From contig NZ_CP017990.1 of NCBI RefSeq assembly GCF_002208095.1, positions 4,092,001-4,156,000 of the forward strand: a DNA stretch of 64,000 nt. Direction: 5' to 3'. Both the position numbers and the translations under genes were made by a program. A model generated the notes under the pieces. The model did no database searches and was not told the DNA's origin. It was given only the letters and a program-made list of their open reading frames with translations. Positions 25,810 to 40,403 of this stretch are shown piece after piece (position 1 is the first letter of the stretch; each line of letters starts with the position of its first letter). The stretch comes from Enterobacter cloacae complex sp. ECNIH7. GTDB lineage: Bacteria; Pseudomonadota; Gammaproteobacteria; Enterobacterales; Enterobacteriaceae.

Positions 25810-25832
25810 AACACCCTGTTTTTTTGATGTAA

Positions 25833-27359
<1,527 letters not shown>

Positions 27360-27382
27360 CGCCGGGCGGCGCTACGATTGAT

Positions 27383-27420
27383 CCCCTCTCCCCTTTGGGG
27401 AGAGGGTTAGGGTGAGGGGC
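27383..27420. repeat. Palindromic CCCTCTCCC-type intergenic repeat, copy 2
   Basis: CCCCTCTCCCC-TTT-GGGGAGAGGG is followed by TTAGGGTGAGGGG, between the convergent bglA and ygfF. Confidence 0.8.
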
Positions 27421-28164
27421 TTATTTCCCGCCAGCCAACTCAATAAAACTGCCCGTTACGTACGACGCCTTCTCGCTCAGCAGCCAGACAATCGCCTGCG
27501 CCACCTCTTCCGGCTGGCCGCCACGCTGCATCGGCAGCAACGATTTCACGCGATCCACCCTCCCCGGCTCTCCGCCGGACGCATGAATATCCGTATAAAT
27601 CAGACCCGGACGTACGCAGTTGACGCGAATACCCTGCGCCGCCACTTCCAGCGATAGCCCGGTTGTCAGCGAATCCACCGCCCCCTTGGACGCGGCATAA
27701 TCCACATATTCACCCGGCGCCCCAAGGCGCGACGCGGCGGAAGAGACGTTCACTATCGCCCCGCCCTTGCCGCCATGCCTGAAGGACATGCGTTTTACCG
27801 CTTCCCGGCAGCAGAGAAAGTAGCCCGTGACGTTGGTCGCCAGGACGCGGTTAATGCGCTCAGCGGAGAGGTTCTCGATAGTGGATTGCTCAAACAGAAT
27901 GCCCGCATTATTGACCAGCGCACGAAGCGGCTCGCCTTCACGATCGAGGCTGTCAAACATCGCCAGCACCTGGGCTTCATCACTGATATCTGCGCGGACG
28001 GCAAAGGCTTTACCGCCCGCTTCAACGATCTGGTTGATCACGTCCGTCGCGGCTTTAATGTTGTGATGATAGTTCACCGCCACGGTGTAGCCTTCGCGCG
28101 CCAGCTGCAGCGCGGTGGCTTTCCCAATGCCCCGGCTGGCGCCGGTGACCAGTGCTATTGCCAT
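27421..28164 (-). CDS. ygfF: Short-chain dehydrogenase YgfF
   Basis: This is a classical SDR oxidoreductase. The cofactor motif GASRGIGKA is at residues 8-16, NNAG at about 89-92, and the catalytic YVDYAASKG (Tyr-x3-Lys) at about 157-165. The nature of the residues after the second beta strand does not clearly show NAD or NADP preference. The length of 247 residues and its neighbours, bglA and gcvP, match ygfF of E. coli, whose substrate is unknown (annotated as a sugar-dehydrogenase-like protein). It is downstream of gcvP on the same strand, with a REP element in between. Confidence 0.92.
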   Translation of the reverse strand: MAIALVTGASRGIGKATALQLAREGYTVAVNYHHNIKAATDVINQIVEAGGKAFAVRADISDEAQVLAMFDSLDREGEPLRALVNNAGILFEQSTIENLSAERINRVLATNVTGYFLCCREAVKRMSFRHGGKGGAIVNVSSAASRLGAPGEYVDYAASKGAVDSLTTGLSLEVAAQGIRVNCVRPGLIYTDIHASGGEPGRVDRVKSLLPMQRGGQPEEVAQAIVWLLSEKASYVTGSFIELAGGK

Positions 28165-28182
28165 TTTCTTCTCCCAATAAAA

Positions 28183-28218
28183 AAGCCGGGTGGCGGCTTC
28201 GCCTTACCCGGCCTACGT
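28183..28218. repeat. REP element between gcvP and ygfF
   Basis: GCCGGGTGGCGGCTTCGCC followed by TTACCCGGCCTACG is the classic enterobacterial REP/PU palindrome. Confidence 0.85.
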
Positions 28219-28234
28219 TACTACACCAACAATA

Positions 28235-31108
<2,874 letters not shown>

Positions 31109-31143
31109 GAGCGATGGTTCCTGAAACGTGCAGTGAATTTAAG

Positions 31144-31226
31144 TTCCCTCTCCCTCTGGGAGAGGGTTAGGGCGAGGGGAAGATGGGCACCCTCGCCCCT
31201 GCCCTCTCCCGAAAGGAGAGGGGGAT
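31144..31226. repeat. Palindromic CCCTCTCCC-type intergenic repeat, copy 3 (tandem inverted pair)
   Basis: CCCTCTCCC-TCT-GGGAGAGGG is followed after about 30 bases by an inverted partner, CCCTCGCCCC to GAGAGGGGG. The pair lies inside the gcvTHP operon, between gcvH and gcvP, where it could form a large RNA structure that reduces or stabilises parts of the message. Confidence 0.8.
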
Positions 31227-31232
31227 AAACGA

Positions 31233-31622
31233 TTACTCGTCTTCTAACAGTGCTTCGTACGCGGTCGCATCCAGCAGCGCGGCAACCTGAGATTCGTCGC
31301 TGGCTTTGATCTTGAAGATCCAGCCGCCTTCATAAGGCTCGCTGTTCACCAGCTCTGGCGAATCGCTCAGCGCGTCGTTGACGGCAACGATTTCGCCGCT
31401 CACAGGGGCATAGATGTCAGATGCCGCTTTTACGGACTCCGCCACGGCGCAGTCGTCGCCCGCGCTAACGGTCGTGCCCACGTCAGGCAGGTCAACAAAC
31501 ACCATGTCGCCCAGCAGCTCTTGCGCGTGCTCGGTGATCCCTACGGTGTAAGTGCCGTCCGCCTCTTTGCGCAGCCACTCGTGTTCTTTGCTGTATTTCA
31601 GTTCTGCTGGCACATTGCTCAT
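31233..31622 (-). CDS. gcvH: Glycine cleavage system H protein
   Basis: GcvH is the mobile lipoyl carrier that shuttles the aminomethyl group between the P and T proteins. Lys65 in AESVKAASD is the lipoylation site. The 129-residue length and the hammerhead fold sequence ([19 protein letters not shown] at the start) match E. coli. It is 23 bases after gcvT. Confidence 0.97.
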   Translation of the reverse strand: MSNVPAELKYSKEHEWLRKEADGTYTVGITEHAQELLGDMVFVDLPDVGTTVSAGDDCAVAESVKAASDIYAPVSGEIVAVNDALSDSPELVNSEPYEGGWIFKIKASDESQVAALLDATAYEALLEDE

Positions 31623-31645
31623 TGAAGTTCTCCTGATAAAAATGA

Positions 31646-32740
31646 TTAGGTGACCGGCTTACCGGCGCGAACAAAAATCGGTTTGGTCACGTTGACCGGC
31701 ATTTCGCGGTTGCGGATTTGCACCACCGCCGTTTCGCCAATACCCGCCGGCACGCGTGCCAGTGCAATACTGTAGCCCAGCGTAGGGGAGAAGGTACCGC
31801 TGGTGATCACGCCTTCGCGAGGATTGCCGTCAGCATCGGTAAAGCGCACCGGCAGTTCACCGCGCAGCACGCCCTTCTCGGTCATCACCAGACCCACCAG
31901 CTGTTCAGTGCCCTTCTCGCGCTGCATCTCCAGCGCTTCACGGCCAATAAAGTCACGGTCAGCCGGTTCCCATGCAATGGTCCAGCCCATATTGGCGGCC
32001 AGCGGAGAGACGCCTTCGTCCATCTCCTGACCGTAGAGGTTCATCCCCGCTTCCAGACGCAGCGTATCGCGCGCGCCCAGACCCGCAGGCTTCACGCCCG
32101 CTTCCACCAGCGCACGCCAGAAATCAGCGGCCTTCTCGTTCGGCATGGCAATTTCGTAGCCCGCTTCACCGGTGTAGCCGGTGGTGGCGATAAACAGATC
32201 GCCCGCCTGCACGCCGAAGAACGGCTTCATGCCTTCGGTTGCTTTGCGTTGCTCGTCGTTAAACAGAGACGCGGCTTTCGCCTGCGCGTTCGGCCCCTGT
32301 ACGGCGATCAGCGACAGGTCGTCACGGACGGTGATGTCGATGGCATAAGGTTCGGCGTGTTGGGTGATCCAGGAGAGGTCTTTTTCGCGGGTGGCGGAGT
32401 TGACAACGAGGCGGAAGAAATCTTCAGTGAAGTAGTAGACGATAAGGTCATCAATCACGCCGCCCGAGGCATTCAGCATGCCGGTGTAGAGCGCTTTACC
32501 TGGCGTCTTCAGTTTGGCGACGTCATTTGCCAGCAGATAACGCAAAAACTCCCGGGTGCGGCTGCCGCGCAGATCGACAATCGTCATGTGGGACACGTCG
32601 AACATACCGGCATCGGTGCGCACCGCGTGGTGCTCATCAATCTGCGAGCCGTAGTGCAGCGGCATCATCCAGCCATGGAAGTCCACCATGCGGGCGCCGC
32701 ATAACACGTGTTGTTCGTACAAAGGAGTCTGTTGAGCCAT
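31646..32740 (-). CDS. gcvT: Aminomethyltransferase, T protein
   Basis: GcvT takes the aminomethyl group from GcvH and gives ammonia and 5,10-methylene-tetrahydrofolate. The folate-binding fold is seen from [15 protein letters not shown] near residues 38-52 and a catalytic Asp at about 101 in DDLIVYYF. The 364-residue length equals E. coli. It is the first gene of gcvTHP, and its leader carries the GcvA/Lrp-controlled promoter region. Confidence 0.97.
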   Translation of the reverse strand: MAQQTPLYEQHVLCGARMVDFHGWMMPLHYGSQIDEHHAVRTDAGMFDVSHMTIVDLRGSRTREFLRYLLANDVAKLKTPGKALYTGMLNASGGVIDDLIVYYFTEDFFRLVVNSATREKDLSWITQHAEPYAIDITVRDDLSLIAVQGPNAQAKAASLFNDEQRKATEGMKPFFGVQAGDLFIATTGYTGEAGYEIAMPNEKAADFWRALVEAGVKPAGLGARDTLRLEAGMNLYGQEMDEGVSPLAANMGWTIAWEPADRDFIGREALEMQREKGTEQLVGLVMTEKGVLRGELPVRFTDADGNPREGVITSGTFSPTLGYSIALARVPAGIGETAVVQIRNREMPVNVTKPIFVRAGKPVT

Positions 32741-33137
32741 CTTGTCCTCGTTGAAAAATTCACCGTGAAACCCGGTGTCGGCCCCGTTACCTGGCGCCGA
32801 CGCAAACGTTCTCTTTTACCCGAACTTACCACCTAAACCAGCGGTTAACCATAAGGTAAAACGGGTCATCACATTAGCTTATGACCAAAAAACGCTAAAA
32901 AGCCTACAGAGTTATTCACTGGAAAAATGCGATTAACCCCGCACAAAATTAACAATGATCTAACAGGATTTAGCACATGGTGATATTTCGTGCGGAAAAT
33001 CGGGCCGAATTTCCGTAACATAAAATCTCGTAGATTAGATTTTCTAATGCGAAAAATGACGTGAAATTAGAATATTTCAAACGAGGGAATTTCCCCGGCG
33101 CAGAGGCCGGGAAAATAAAGTGTGACGGGGATCGAGA
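32741..33137 (-). promoter_or_regulatory. gcvTHP control region
   Basis: A 397-base gene-free, AT-rich region lies between ubiI and gcvT. CTAAT motifs, which GcvA recognises in E. coli, occur on the transcribed strand near 32875 and 33033 and on the other strand near 33045. Two of these are in the AT-rich block that would sit far upstream, as in the E. coli layout with GcvA and Lrp. A TTGCGCT-type -35 could not be fixed. No coding frame is seen. Confidence 0.5.
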
Positions 33138-34340
33138 TTAGCGTAACCAGTCGGGAAGATCGTTAAGACCCATCGCCTGACGGAGGAGTTGAGGTTTGAC
33201 GCCAGGAAGCGTATCGGCCAGTTTAAGACCAATATCGCGCAGCAGTTTTTTTGCCGGATTCGCGCCGGCAAACAGCTCGCGGAAGCCCTGCATGCCCGCC
33301 AGCATCATCGCCGCGCTGTGCTTGCGGCTGCGCTCGTAGCGACGCAGGTACAGATGCTGGCCGATGTCTTTCCCTTCGCGATGCAGGCGACGCAGTTCCT
33401 TAACCAGCTCCGCCGCGTCCATAAAGCCAAGGTTGACGCCCTGCCCGGCCAGCGGATGAATGGTATGCGCCGCATCACCGACCAGTGCCAGACGGTGCGC
33501 CGCAAACTGACGCGCGTAGCGGCCGGTTAACGGGAACACCTGCCGCGCGCTTTCAAGGGCGCATAAGCCAAGGCGGTTATCAAACGCCATGCACAGCGCC
33601 TGGTTAAAGGCCTCCGGCGTCGCCTCGTGCATCTGCTGGGCTTTCTCCGGCACCAGGGACCAGACAATCGAGCACAGGTGCGGATCGGCAAGCGGCAGGA
33701 ATGCCAGAATGCCGTCGTTGTGAAAAATCTGCCGCGCCACGCCGCCGTGCGGCTCCTCTGTTCGGATCGTTGCCACCAGAGCATGATGACGATAGTCCCA
33801 GAAGGTCAGCGGGATATCGGCCTTGTTGCGCAGCCAGGAGTTCGCACCGTCGGCGCCGACTACCAGACGCGCAGTCAGCATGTCGCCGCTTTGTAAGGTG
33901 ATAAACGCCTCGTTTTCACCCCACGCCACCTGCTGGACCTGCGCAGGCGCAATCAGAGTCACGTCACTGCACTGCTGTGCTTTCTGCCACAGCGCGTGGT
34001 GGATCACCGCGTTTTCGATGATATGGCCCAGATGGCTATAGCCCATGCTTTCATCATCAAAAGCAATATGACCAAAGCTGTCTTTATCCCACACTTCCAT
34101 GCCGTGATAGCAGCTGGCGCGCTGCGCCACAATATCTGCCCAGACGCCAAGGTGCGTCAGCAATTTCTCGCTGGCGGCATTGATCGCCGAGACGCGGAGT
34201 TCCGGCGGGGCATCTGGCGCAACGGGCTGAGGCTGCTTTTGCTCCAGCACCGCCACGCGCAGGCCGCTGCCCTGTAAACCACAGGCCAGCGCCAGTCCGA
34301 CCATACCGCCGCCAACGATGGCGACATCAACATTTTGCAC
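33138..34340 (-). CDS. ubiI: 2-octaprenylphenol hydroxylase UbiI (VisC)
   Basis: UbiI is the FAD-dependent monooxygenase that hydroxylates C5 of the ubiquinone ring. The Rossmann motif AIVGGGMVGLALACGL is at about residues 8-23, and the second FAD motif LVGDAAHTIHPLAGQG at about 280-295. The 400-residue length equals E. coli. It is the last gene of pepP-ubiH-ubiI, following ubiH by 12 bases. Confidence 0.97.
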   Translation of the reverse strand: MQNVDVAIVGGGMVGLALACGLQGSGLRVAVLEQKQPQPVAPDAPPELRVSAINAASEKLLTHLGVWADIVAQRASCYHGMEVWDKDSFGHIAFDDESMGYSHLGHIIENAVIHHALWQKAQQCSDVTLIAPAQVQQVAWGENEAFITLQSGDMLTARLVVGADGANSWLRNKADIPLTFWDYRHHALVATIRTEEPHGGVARQIFHNDGILAFLPLADPHLCSIVWSLVPEKAQQMHEATPEAFNQALCMAFDNRLGLCALESARQVFPLTGRYARQFAAHRLALVGDAAHTIHPLAGQGVNLGFMDAAELVKELRRLHREGKDIGQHLYLRRYERSRKHSAAMMLAGMQGFRELFAGANPAKKLLRDIGLKLADTLPGVKPQLLRQAMGLNDLPDWLR

Positions 34341-34352
34341 GGTGATAACTCC

Positions 34353-35531
34353 TTAACGCGCGACCCAACCAAGAGTCCGCTGCGCCAGCACGTCACGTGC
34401 CGGAATGAATAATTCCATCGCCATCAGCCCGAGGTTGCGACCCGCAACCAGCGGCGCCCAGCGATTGGCAAAGAGATGGACTAAGCCGTCGGTAACGCCG
34501 ATTGTCGCCTCTTTATCGGCCTGACGTCGCTTCTGGTAATGGCTTAGCACCGAATAAGCGCCACAGTCTTTTTGTTCGCCCCACGCCTGAGCAAGGGTTT
34601 CCGCCAGGCTCATGACATCACGCAGGCCAAGGTTGAACCCTTGTCCGGCAATCGGATGTAATGTCTGCGCGGCGTTGCCGACCAGCGCCACGCGGTGAGA
34701 AACAGATTGCGATGCGGTGGTTAACGACAGCGGATAGACCGCACGTTTCCCCGCATGGGTAATACGCCCCAGCCGCCAGCCAAAGGCTTTCTGCAGTTCG
34801 GAACAAAAACGTTCGTCGGACCAGGCTTTAACCTCTTCGGCCTTATCCTGCGAATGGCACCAGACCAGCGAACAGCGCCCGTCCGACATCGGCAGCATTG
34901 CCAGCGGGCCATGCTGCGTAAAGCGTTCAAACGCCCTGCCGTGGTGTTCTGCTGCGGTAGAGACGTTGGCGATGACCGCCACCTGGCCGTACGGCTGCTG
35001 GCGCCACTCCACGCCGCACTGGGCGCCGAGCGATGAGCGCGAGCCGTCCGCGGCGACCAGAAGCTGGCCTTCAAGCACGGTGCCGTTTTCCAGCGTTACG
35101 CTGACCGACGCCTCGCTGCGGCTCACGCCGGCCACGCGCGCCGGACAATGCAGCGTGACGCCCGGCGCATCCTGGAGCAGGCGGAACAGACGCAATCCGA
35201 CGTCGTGCAGCTCAACAACCTGACCCAGCGCGTCAATGCGGTAATCCTGCGCGTCCAGCGTGACAAAGCCAGCATGGCCGCGATCGCTTACGTGAACGGT
35301 TTTAATTGCCGTCGCGCAATCGGCGATGGCCTGCCAGATGCCAATGCGGGACAGCTGCTGGCAGGTACCCTGCGCCAGGGCAATGGCGCGGGAATCAAAA
35401 CCGGGATGATTCTTTGCCTGCGGCGCGACGGCTTCCACCAGGTGCACCGCAAGCTGCCCCTTCGTCAAATGCGAAATGGCCAGCGCCAGCGTGGCCCCGG
35501 TCATGCCGCCGCCAACGATAATCACGCTCAT
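34353..35531 (-). CDS. ubiH: 2-octaprenyl-6-methoxyphenol hydroxylase UbiH
   Basis: UbiH hydroxylates C1 of the ubiquinone ring. It is a paralogue of the neighbouring UbiI with the same FAD motifs: IIVGGGMTGATLALAIS at the N-terminus and LVGNAAQTLHPIAGQGFN in the second half. The second motif has Asn-Ala-Ala-Gln where UbiI has Asp-Ala-Ala-His, a difference also seen in the UbiH branch. The 392-residue length matches E. coli. It overlaps pepP by four bases. Confidence 0.97.
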   Translation of the reverse strand: MSVIIVGGGMTGATLALAISHLTKGQLAVHLVEAVAPQAKNHPGFDSRAIALAQGTCQQLSRIGIWQAIADCATAIKTVHVSDRGHAGFVTLDAQDYRIDALGQVVELHDVGLRLFRLLQDAPGVTLHCPARVAGVSRSEASVSVTLENGTVLEGQLLVAADGSRSSLGAQCGVEWRQQPYGQVAVIANVSTAAEHHGRAFERFTQHGPLAMLPMSDGRCSLVWCHSQDKAEEVKAWSDERFCSELQKAFGWRLGRITHAGKRAVYPLSLTTASQSVSHRVALVGNAAQTLHPIAGQGFNLGLRDVMSLAETLAQAWGEQKDCGAYSVLSHYQKRRQADKEATIGVTDGLVHLFANRWAPLVAGRNLGLMAMELFIPARDVLAQRTLGWVAR

Positions 35532-36847
35532 GCGCGTGCCGCTGCCATCAGCGCCTCGATATCGTCAGCGTTTTTCACGACGCTCGCGGTCAGGTTATCG
35601 TTACCGGTTTCGGTAATAACGATGTCATCTTCAATACGAATGCCAATCCCGCGGTACTCCTCAGGCACGTCGGCATCCGGCGCGATATACAGGCCTGGCT
35701 CCACGGTTAACACCATGCCCGGCTCCAGCACGCGCGAACGGTCGGCGCCGTACGCGCCAACGTCATGCACATCCAGCCCCAGCCAGTGGCTCAGGCCGTG
35801 CATGAAATACGGTCGATGCGCATTTTCAGCGATCAGAGTGTCGACCTCCCCTTTCAGGATCCCGAGCCTGACCAGGCCGGTAATCATGATGCGCACCACT
35901 TCACCGGTCACTTCCTGCATGGAGGTTCCGGGACGATACAGCCTGAGCGCCGTCTCAAGCGACTCGAGAACGATGTCATAAATGGCGCGCTGTGCCGGTG
36001 AGAATTTACCGTTCACCGGGAAAGTACGAGTGATGTCCCCCGCGTAGCCCTGGTATTCGCAACCGGCGTCAATCAACACCAGATCGCCGTCGCGCAGCGC
36101 GCTTTCGTTTTCGGTGTAGTGCAGAATGCAGCCGTTTTCTCCGCCGCCAACAATGGTGTTGTAGGAGGGATAACGCGCGCCGTGGCGGTTAAATTCGTGA
36201 TGAATTTCGCCTTCCAGCTGGTATTCGAACAGCCCAGGACGGCACTTTTCCATGGCGCGGGTGTGCGCCAGGGCGCTGATTTCGCCCGCACGACGCATCA
36301 AATTCAGCTCTTCTTCAGACTTGAACAGGCGCATCTCATGCACCACCGGACGCCAGTCCGTCAGCGTGGCCGGCGCGGACAGGTTCTGCCGCGAGCCTTT
36401 GCGCAGCTTATCCAGCGCGGTGAAAACAATCTCATCGGCGTAGGCATATTCACCCTGCGCGTGATAGAGCACGTCGAGGCCGTTAAGCAGCTGATAGAGC
36501 TGCTGGTTGATTTCGCTAAACGCCAGCGCGCGGTCAACGCCCAGCTTCGCCGGTGCGGCCTCCTGGCCCAGGCGGCGGCCAAACCAGATTTCGGCTGTCA
36601 GATCGCGCACGCGGTTGAAAATCACGCTGTGGTTGTGGGTGTCATTGCTCTTAATCAGCACCAGCACCGCTTCCGGCTCGTTAAAGCCGGTGAAGTACCA
36701 GAAATCGCTGCTCTGGCGATAGGGATATTCGCTGTCGGCGCTGCGCGTGACTTCGGGCGCAGCAAAAATCAGCGCGGCGCTGCCCGGCTGCATTGTTGCC
36801 AGCAGCGCCTGACGGCGGCGCGAATACTCTTGACTCGAGATAACCAT
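35528..36847 (-). CDS. pepP: Xaa-Pro aminopeptidase P
   Basis: PepP removes N-terminal residues that precede proline. It is a pita-bread M24 metallopeptidase with two Mn ions; ligands are visible in VLIDAGCEYQGYAGDITRTF (two Asp), HGLSHWLGLDVHD (His), TVEPGLYI (Glu) and GIRIEDDIVIT (Glu). The start at 36847 gives MVISSQEYSRRRQ and 439 residues; the longer frame upstream is ygfB shadow. It follows ygfB by 25 bases and overlaps ubiH at its 3' end. Confidence 0.97.
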   Translation of the reverse strand: MVISSQEYSRRRQALLATMQPGSAALIFAAPEVTRSADSEYPYRQSSDFWYFTGFNEPEAVLVLIKSNDTHNHSVIFNRVRDLTAEIWFGRRLGQEAAPAKLGVDRALAFSEINQQLYQLLNGLDVLYHAQGEYAYADEIVFTALDKLRKGSRQNLSAPATLTDWRPVVHEMRLFKSEEELNLMRRAGEISALAHTRAMEKCRPGLFEYQLEGEIHHEFNRHGARYPSYNTIVGGGENGCILHYTENESALRDGDLVLIDAGCEYQGYAGDITRTFPVNGKFSPAQRAIYDIVLESLETALRLYRPGTSMQEVTGEVVRIMITGLVRLGILKGEVDTLIAENAHRPYFMHGLSHWLGLDVHDVGAYGADRSRVLEPGMVLTVEPGLYIAPDADVPEEYRGIGIRIEDDIVITETGNDNLTASVVKNADDIEALMAAARA

Positions 36848-36872
36848 GACACCCTCCTGTGCGTTATTTTTC

Positions 36873-37451
36873 TTAATGTAAGGTTGGCTTGCGGACTTCC
36901 GGCGCGGTCGGCTGAGAGCGCGTGAAGTTGTCGTGGCATAGCAATGCCGCCACGCGCACGTACTCGATAATCTCTTCAAGAGACATTTCCAGCTCTTCCT
37001 GGTCTTCGTCTTCATCGTAGCCGAGCTGGGCGATGTTACGCAGGTCGTCGATCGCCTCACCCGCTTCGCCGGTCACTTTATCCAGTTTAGGCTGCGTCAC
37101 GCCCAGCCCCAGCAGATAGTGGTTTACCCAGCCGGCCAGCGCATCGGCGCGATCGAACACGCTGACGTCGTCGCCTTCAGGCAGATAAAGCTGAAAAAGG
37201 AAGCCATCGTCTTCCAGCGAATCGCTGGTTGCAGCGTGCATTTTACGCAGCGCTTCCGCCAGCTCGTGACCAAACGCCAGCCCTTCATTCGTGAGGTCGT
37301 GGATCAGCGGCTGCCATGAGCTGTCGCTGTTTCCGCCGCACAGCATGCCACTGATCAGACCGTGCATTTCGGCAGGAGTTAAACCGATTCCCTGCTGGTT
37401 CAGTAACTGGTTTAAATCCTTGTAACCAGGCATTTCGTTCTGTATAGACAT
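36873..37451 (-). CDS. ygfB: UPF0149 protein YgfB
   Basis: YgfB is a 192-residue acidic cytosolic protein of the UPF0149 family ([18 protein letters not shown], then [18 protein letters not shown]). It has no metal-binding C-terminal SEC-C domain of the kind seen in other members. The function is not known in E. coli; in Pseudomonas a homologue affects AmpDh3 and beta-lactam tolerance. It heads the ygfB-pepP-ubiH-ubiI operon and is divergent from zapA. I use the ATG two codons after the first possible one, as in E. coli. Confidence 0.93.
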   Translation of the reverse strand: MSIQNEMPGYKDLNQLLNQQGIGLTPAEMHGLISGMLCGGNSDSSWQPLIHDLTNEGLAFGHELAEALRKMHAATSDSLEDDGFLFQLYLPEGDDVSVFDRADALAGWVNHYLLGLGVTQPKLDKVTGEAGEAIDDLRNIAQLGYDEDEDQEELEMSLEEIIEYVRVAALLCHDNFTRSQPTAPEVRKPTLH

Positions 37452-37553
37452 GAGCATTCGTCATCAAAGGGGGGAAGTTTCATGATATGCTACCACTTTG
37501 GACCCTGGTGATACCAGAAAAGGGCTTGTATCTTCACATCAGGGTAGCTATAG

Positions 37554-37949
<396 letters not shown>

Positions 37950-37990
37950 CACTTCTCAGTTGACTATGGTAGAGTAACTGTGAAGACAAA

Positions 37991-38173
37991 ATTTCTCTGA
38001 GATGTTCGCAAGCGGGCCAGTCCCCTGAGCCGATATTTCATACCACAAGAATGTGGCGCTCCATGGTTGGTGAGCATGCTCGGTCCGTCCGAGAAGCCTT
38101 AAAACTATGACGACACATTCACCTTGAACCAAGGGTTCAAGGGTTACAGCCTGCGGCGGCATCTCGGAGATTC
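37991..38173 (+). ncRNA. ssrS: 6S RNA
   Basis: The sequence begins ATTTCTCTGAGATGTTCGC and ends in GGCATCTCGGAGATTC, so the ends pair (CTCTGAGATG/CATCTCGGAG). It is about 183 nt and nearly identical to E. coli 6S RNA. The central bubble that mimics an open promoter and sequesters sigma-70 RNA polymerase in stationary phase is retained. Its usual partner fau follows directly and is cotranscribed. Confidence 0.97.
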
Positions 38174-38198
38174 CCTCTCTTTTCTTCTACCGACTACC

Positions 38199-38795
38199 AT
38201 GACCCAATTCCCTGAAGTTTCTGCTTCACGCCAGGACATCCGTCAGTTAATTCGTCAGCGCCGCCGTGCGTTAACCGCCGATCGGCAAGTGCATTTTGCC
38301 CAGCAGGCCGCCGCCCGTATGATGGCGTATCCCCCTGTCGTGATGGCGCACACCGTTGCGCTGTTTCTGTCATTTGATGGAGAGCTGGATACCCAACCGC
38401 TGATAGAGCAGCTCTGGCGCGCCGGGAAGAAGGTCTATCTGCCGGTGCTGCACCCGTTCAGCGAAGGTAATTTGCTGTTTCTGCACTACCACCCGCACAG
38501 CGAACTGGTGGTGAATCGCCTGAAAATCACCGAACCGAAACTCGACGTGCGCGATGTGCTCCCGCTGTCACAGCTGGATGTGCTGATTACACCGCTGGTG
38601 GCGTTTGACGAACAGGGCCAGCGTTTAGGGATGGGCGGCGGTTTTTATGACCGGACGCTGCAAAACTGGCAGCAGTACGGGTTGCAGCCGGTGGGCTATG
38701 CGCATGATTGTCAGGGCGTGGAGGCGTTGCCGGTGGAGAAGTGGGATGTGCCGTTGCCGGCGGTGGTGACGCCGTCGAAGTTGTGGGAATGGTGA
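38199..38795 (+). CDS. fau: 5-formyltetrahydrofolate cyclo-ligase (YgfA)
   Basis: The enzyme converts 5-formyl-THF to 5,10-methenyl-THF with ATP. The glycine-rich loop GMGGGFYDRTL near the C-terminus binds nucleotide, and the N-terminal RQLIRQRRRALTADRQ helix is typical. I take the ATG at 38199, 26 bases after the 6S RNA end, giving 198 residues. E. coli fau is likewise directly after ssrS, and its product influences persister formation. Confidence 0.95.
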   Translation: MTQFPEVSASRQDIRQLIRQRRRALTADRQVHFAQQAAARMMAYPPVVMAHTVALFLSFDGELDTQPLIEQLWRAGKKVYLPVLHPFSEGNLLFLHYHPHSELVVNRLKITEPKLDVRDVLPLSQLDVLITPLVAFDEQGQRLGMGGGFYDRTLQNWQQYGLQPVGYAHDCQGVEALPVEKWDVPLPAVVTPSKLWEW

Positions 38796-38812
38796 ATCAA
38801 ACGTGCGGCCTG

Positions 38813-38851
38813 ATGCCCTCACCCCAGCCCACTCCCACTGGGAGAAGGTGA
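38813..38851. repeat. Palindromic CCCTCTCCC-type intergenic repeat, copy 4 (diverged)
   Basis: GCCCTCACCCCAGCCC followed by ACTCCCACTGGGAGAAGG is a decayed copy in the opposite orientation to copies 1 and 2. Confidence 0.65.
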
Positions 38852-38859
38852 AAACATAA

Positions 38860-38888
38860 AAAAACGGTAACTATCGTTACCGTTTTGC
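38860..38888. terminator. Shared terminator of fau and serA
   Basis: Perfect 9-bp arms AACGGTAAC and GTTACCGTT flank a 4-base loop, with an A-run before and TTTT after, between the two convergent genes. Confidence 0.9.
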
Positions 38889-38904
38889 ATTTACCTCGCC
38901 ACAA

Positions 38905-40137
38905 TTAGTACAGCAGACGCGCGCGAATTGTCCCCTGAATCGCCTTCATGCTCTGCAGCGCTTTCTCGGCAACATCGTCATCCGCTTCGATATCAATAAC
39001 CACGTAGCCCATCTGCGAGTTCGTCTGCAGATACTGCGCGGCAATATTGACGCCCTGCTCGGCAAAGATCTGGTTAATCGCGGTCAGCACGCCTGGACGG
39101 TTTTCGTGGATGTGCAGCAGACGACGACCACCGTGCAGCGGCAGAGACACTTCCGGGAAGTTCACGGCAGAGAGCGTAGAACCGTTGTCGGAATATTTGC
39201 TCAGCTTACCCGCCACTTCCAGGCCAATATTCTCCTGCGCTTCCTGGGTAGAGCCGCCGATGTGCGGCGTCAGGATCACGTTGTCGAACTCGCACAGCGG
39301 AGAGGTAAACGGATCGCTGTTGGTCGCAGGCTCCGTCGGGAAGACGTCGATGGCCGCGCCCGCCAGGTGCTTACGCTTCAGCGCATCCGCCAGGGCCGGG
39401 ATATCGACAACCGTGCCGCGCGCGGCGTTAATCAGCAGTGAGCCCGGCTTCATCAGCGCCAGCTCTTCCGCGCCCATCATGTTTTTGGTGGACGCATTTT
39501 CCGGCACGTGCAGGCTCACCACGTCGCTCATGTTCAGCAGGTCAGACAGGTGTTGAACCTGGGTCGCATTGCCCAGCGGCAGCTTGCTTTCGATATCATA
39601 GAAAAACACGTGCATGCCCAGGGATTCCGCCAGAATACCGAGCTGCGTACCGATGTGGCCGTAACCGATAATCCCCAGTTTTTTACCACGCGCTTCATAT
39701 GAGCCGGACGCCAGCTTGTTCCACACGCCGCGGTGCGCCTTGGCATTCGCTTCTGGAATGCCGCGCAGCAGCAGCAGCAGTTCGCCGATCACCAGCTCCG
39801 CCACGGAACGGGTGTTGGAGAACGGGGCGTTGAAGACGGGAATACCGCGTTTGGCGGCAGCATTCAGGTCAACCTGGTTGGTACCGATGCAGAAGCAGCC
39901 GATAGCCACCAGCTTTTCCGCAGCGGCAATAACCTCTTCAGTCAGGTGAGTACGGGATCGCAGGCCAATGAAGTGGGCATCACGGATGGACGCTTTCAGC
40001 TCTTCGGTATCGAGCGCGCCTTTGTGAAATTCGATGTTGGTGTAACCTGCCGCACGAAGGCTATCGATTGCTTTTTGATGCACGCCCTCGACCAGCAGGA
40101 ATTTAATCTTGTCTTTCTCCAGTGATACCTTTGCCAT
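38905..40137 (-). CDS. serA: D-3-phosphoglycerate dehydrogenase
   Basis: SerA starts serine biosynthesis by oxidising 3-phosphoglycerate with NAD. The nucleotide loop is seen in LGIIGYGHIGTQLGILAES (about residues 154-172), and the catalytic His in TPHIGGSTQEAQ (about 292). The C-terminal ACT domain (last 75 residues, HIHENRPGVLTAINQIF) binds serine as a feedback inhibitor. The 410-residue length equals E. coli. It is convergent with fau and probably Lrp-controlled like its homologue; the AT-rich leader (40138-40403) fits that, but I did not locate sites. Confidence 0.97.
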   Translation of the reverse strand: MAKVSLEKDKIKFLLVEGVHQKAIDSLRAAGYTNIEFHKGALDTEELKASIRDAHFIGLRSRTHLTEEVIAAAEKLVAIGCFCIGTNQVDLNAAAKRGIPVFNAPFSNTRSVAELVIGELLLLLRGIPEANAKAHRGVWNKLASGSYEARGKKLGIIGYGHIGTQLGILAESLGMHVFFYDIESKLPLGNATQVQHLSDLLNMSDVVSLHVPENASTKNMMGAEELALMKPGSLLINAARGTVVDIPALADALKRKHLAGAAIDVFPTEPATNSDPFTSPLCEFDNVILTPHIGGSTQEAQENIGLEVAGKLSKYSDNGSTLSAVNFPEVSLPLHGGRRLLHIHENRPGVLTAINQIFAEQGVNIAAQYLQTNSQMGYVVIDIEADDDVAEKALQSMKAIQGTIRARLLY

Positions 40138-40403
40138 TTACCCGACCCTGTTTTTGTCTGAACTGATGTTGTGCTGGATATGAATCCGCTGTAGCCAACA
40201 TATCAAAAAAAACTATTGCAGCAATATGAACGTTTGCGTCAGCACTCTGAAGAAAAGTCATACAGAGCAAAATGTCAGAGGAAAATGCTATGGAAATTTA
40301 CAAACGCGGCAGGATCGGCAAAAGAGACGGAAAAACGTGACACAAGTCACCGAATTTAGCTTTTCAAAAATTTTTTAGCGGGGGGAGGACTCCCCCCGTC
40401 AGA

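Noticed and set aside
32741..33137. Glycine riboswitch before gcvT
   Set aside because: I could not find the conserved tandem aptamer cores, and enteric bacteria regulate gcv by GcvA/GcvR and Lrp.
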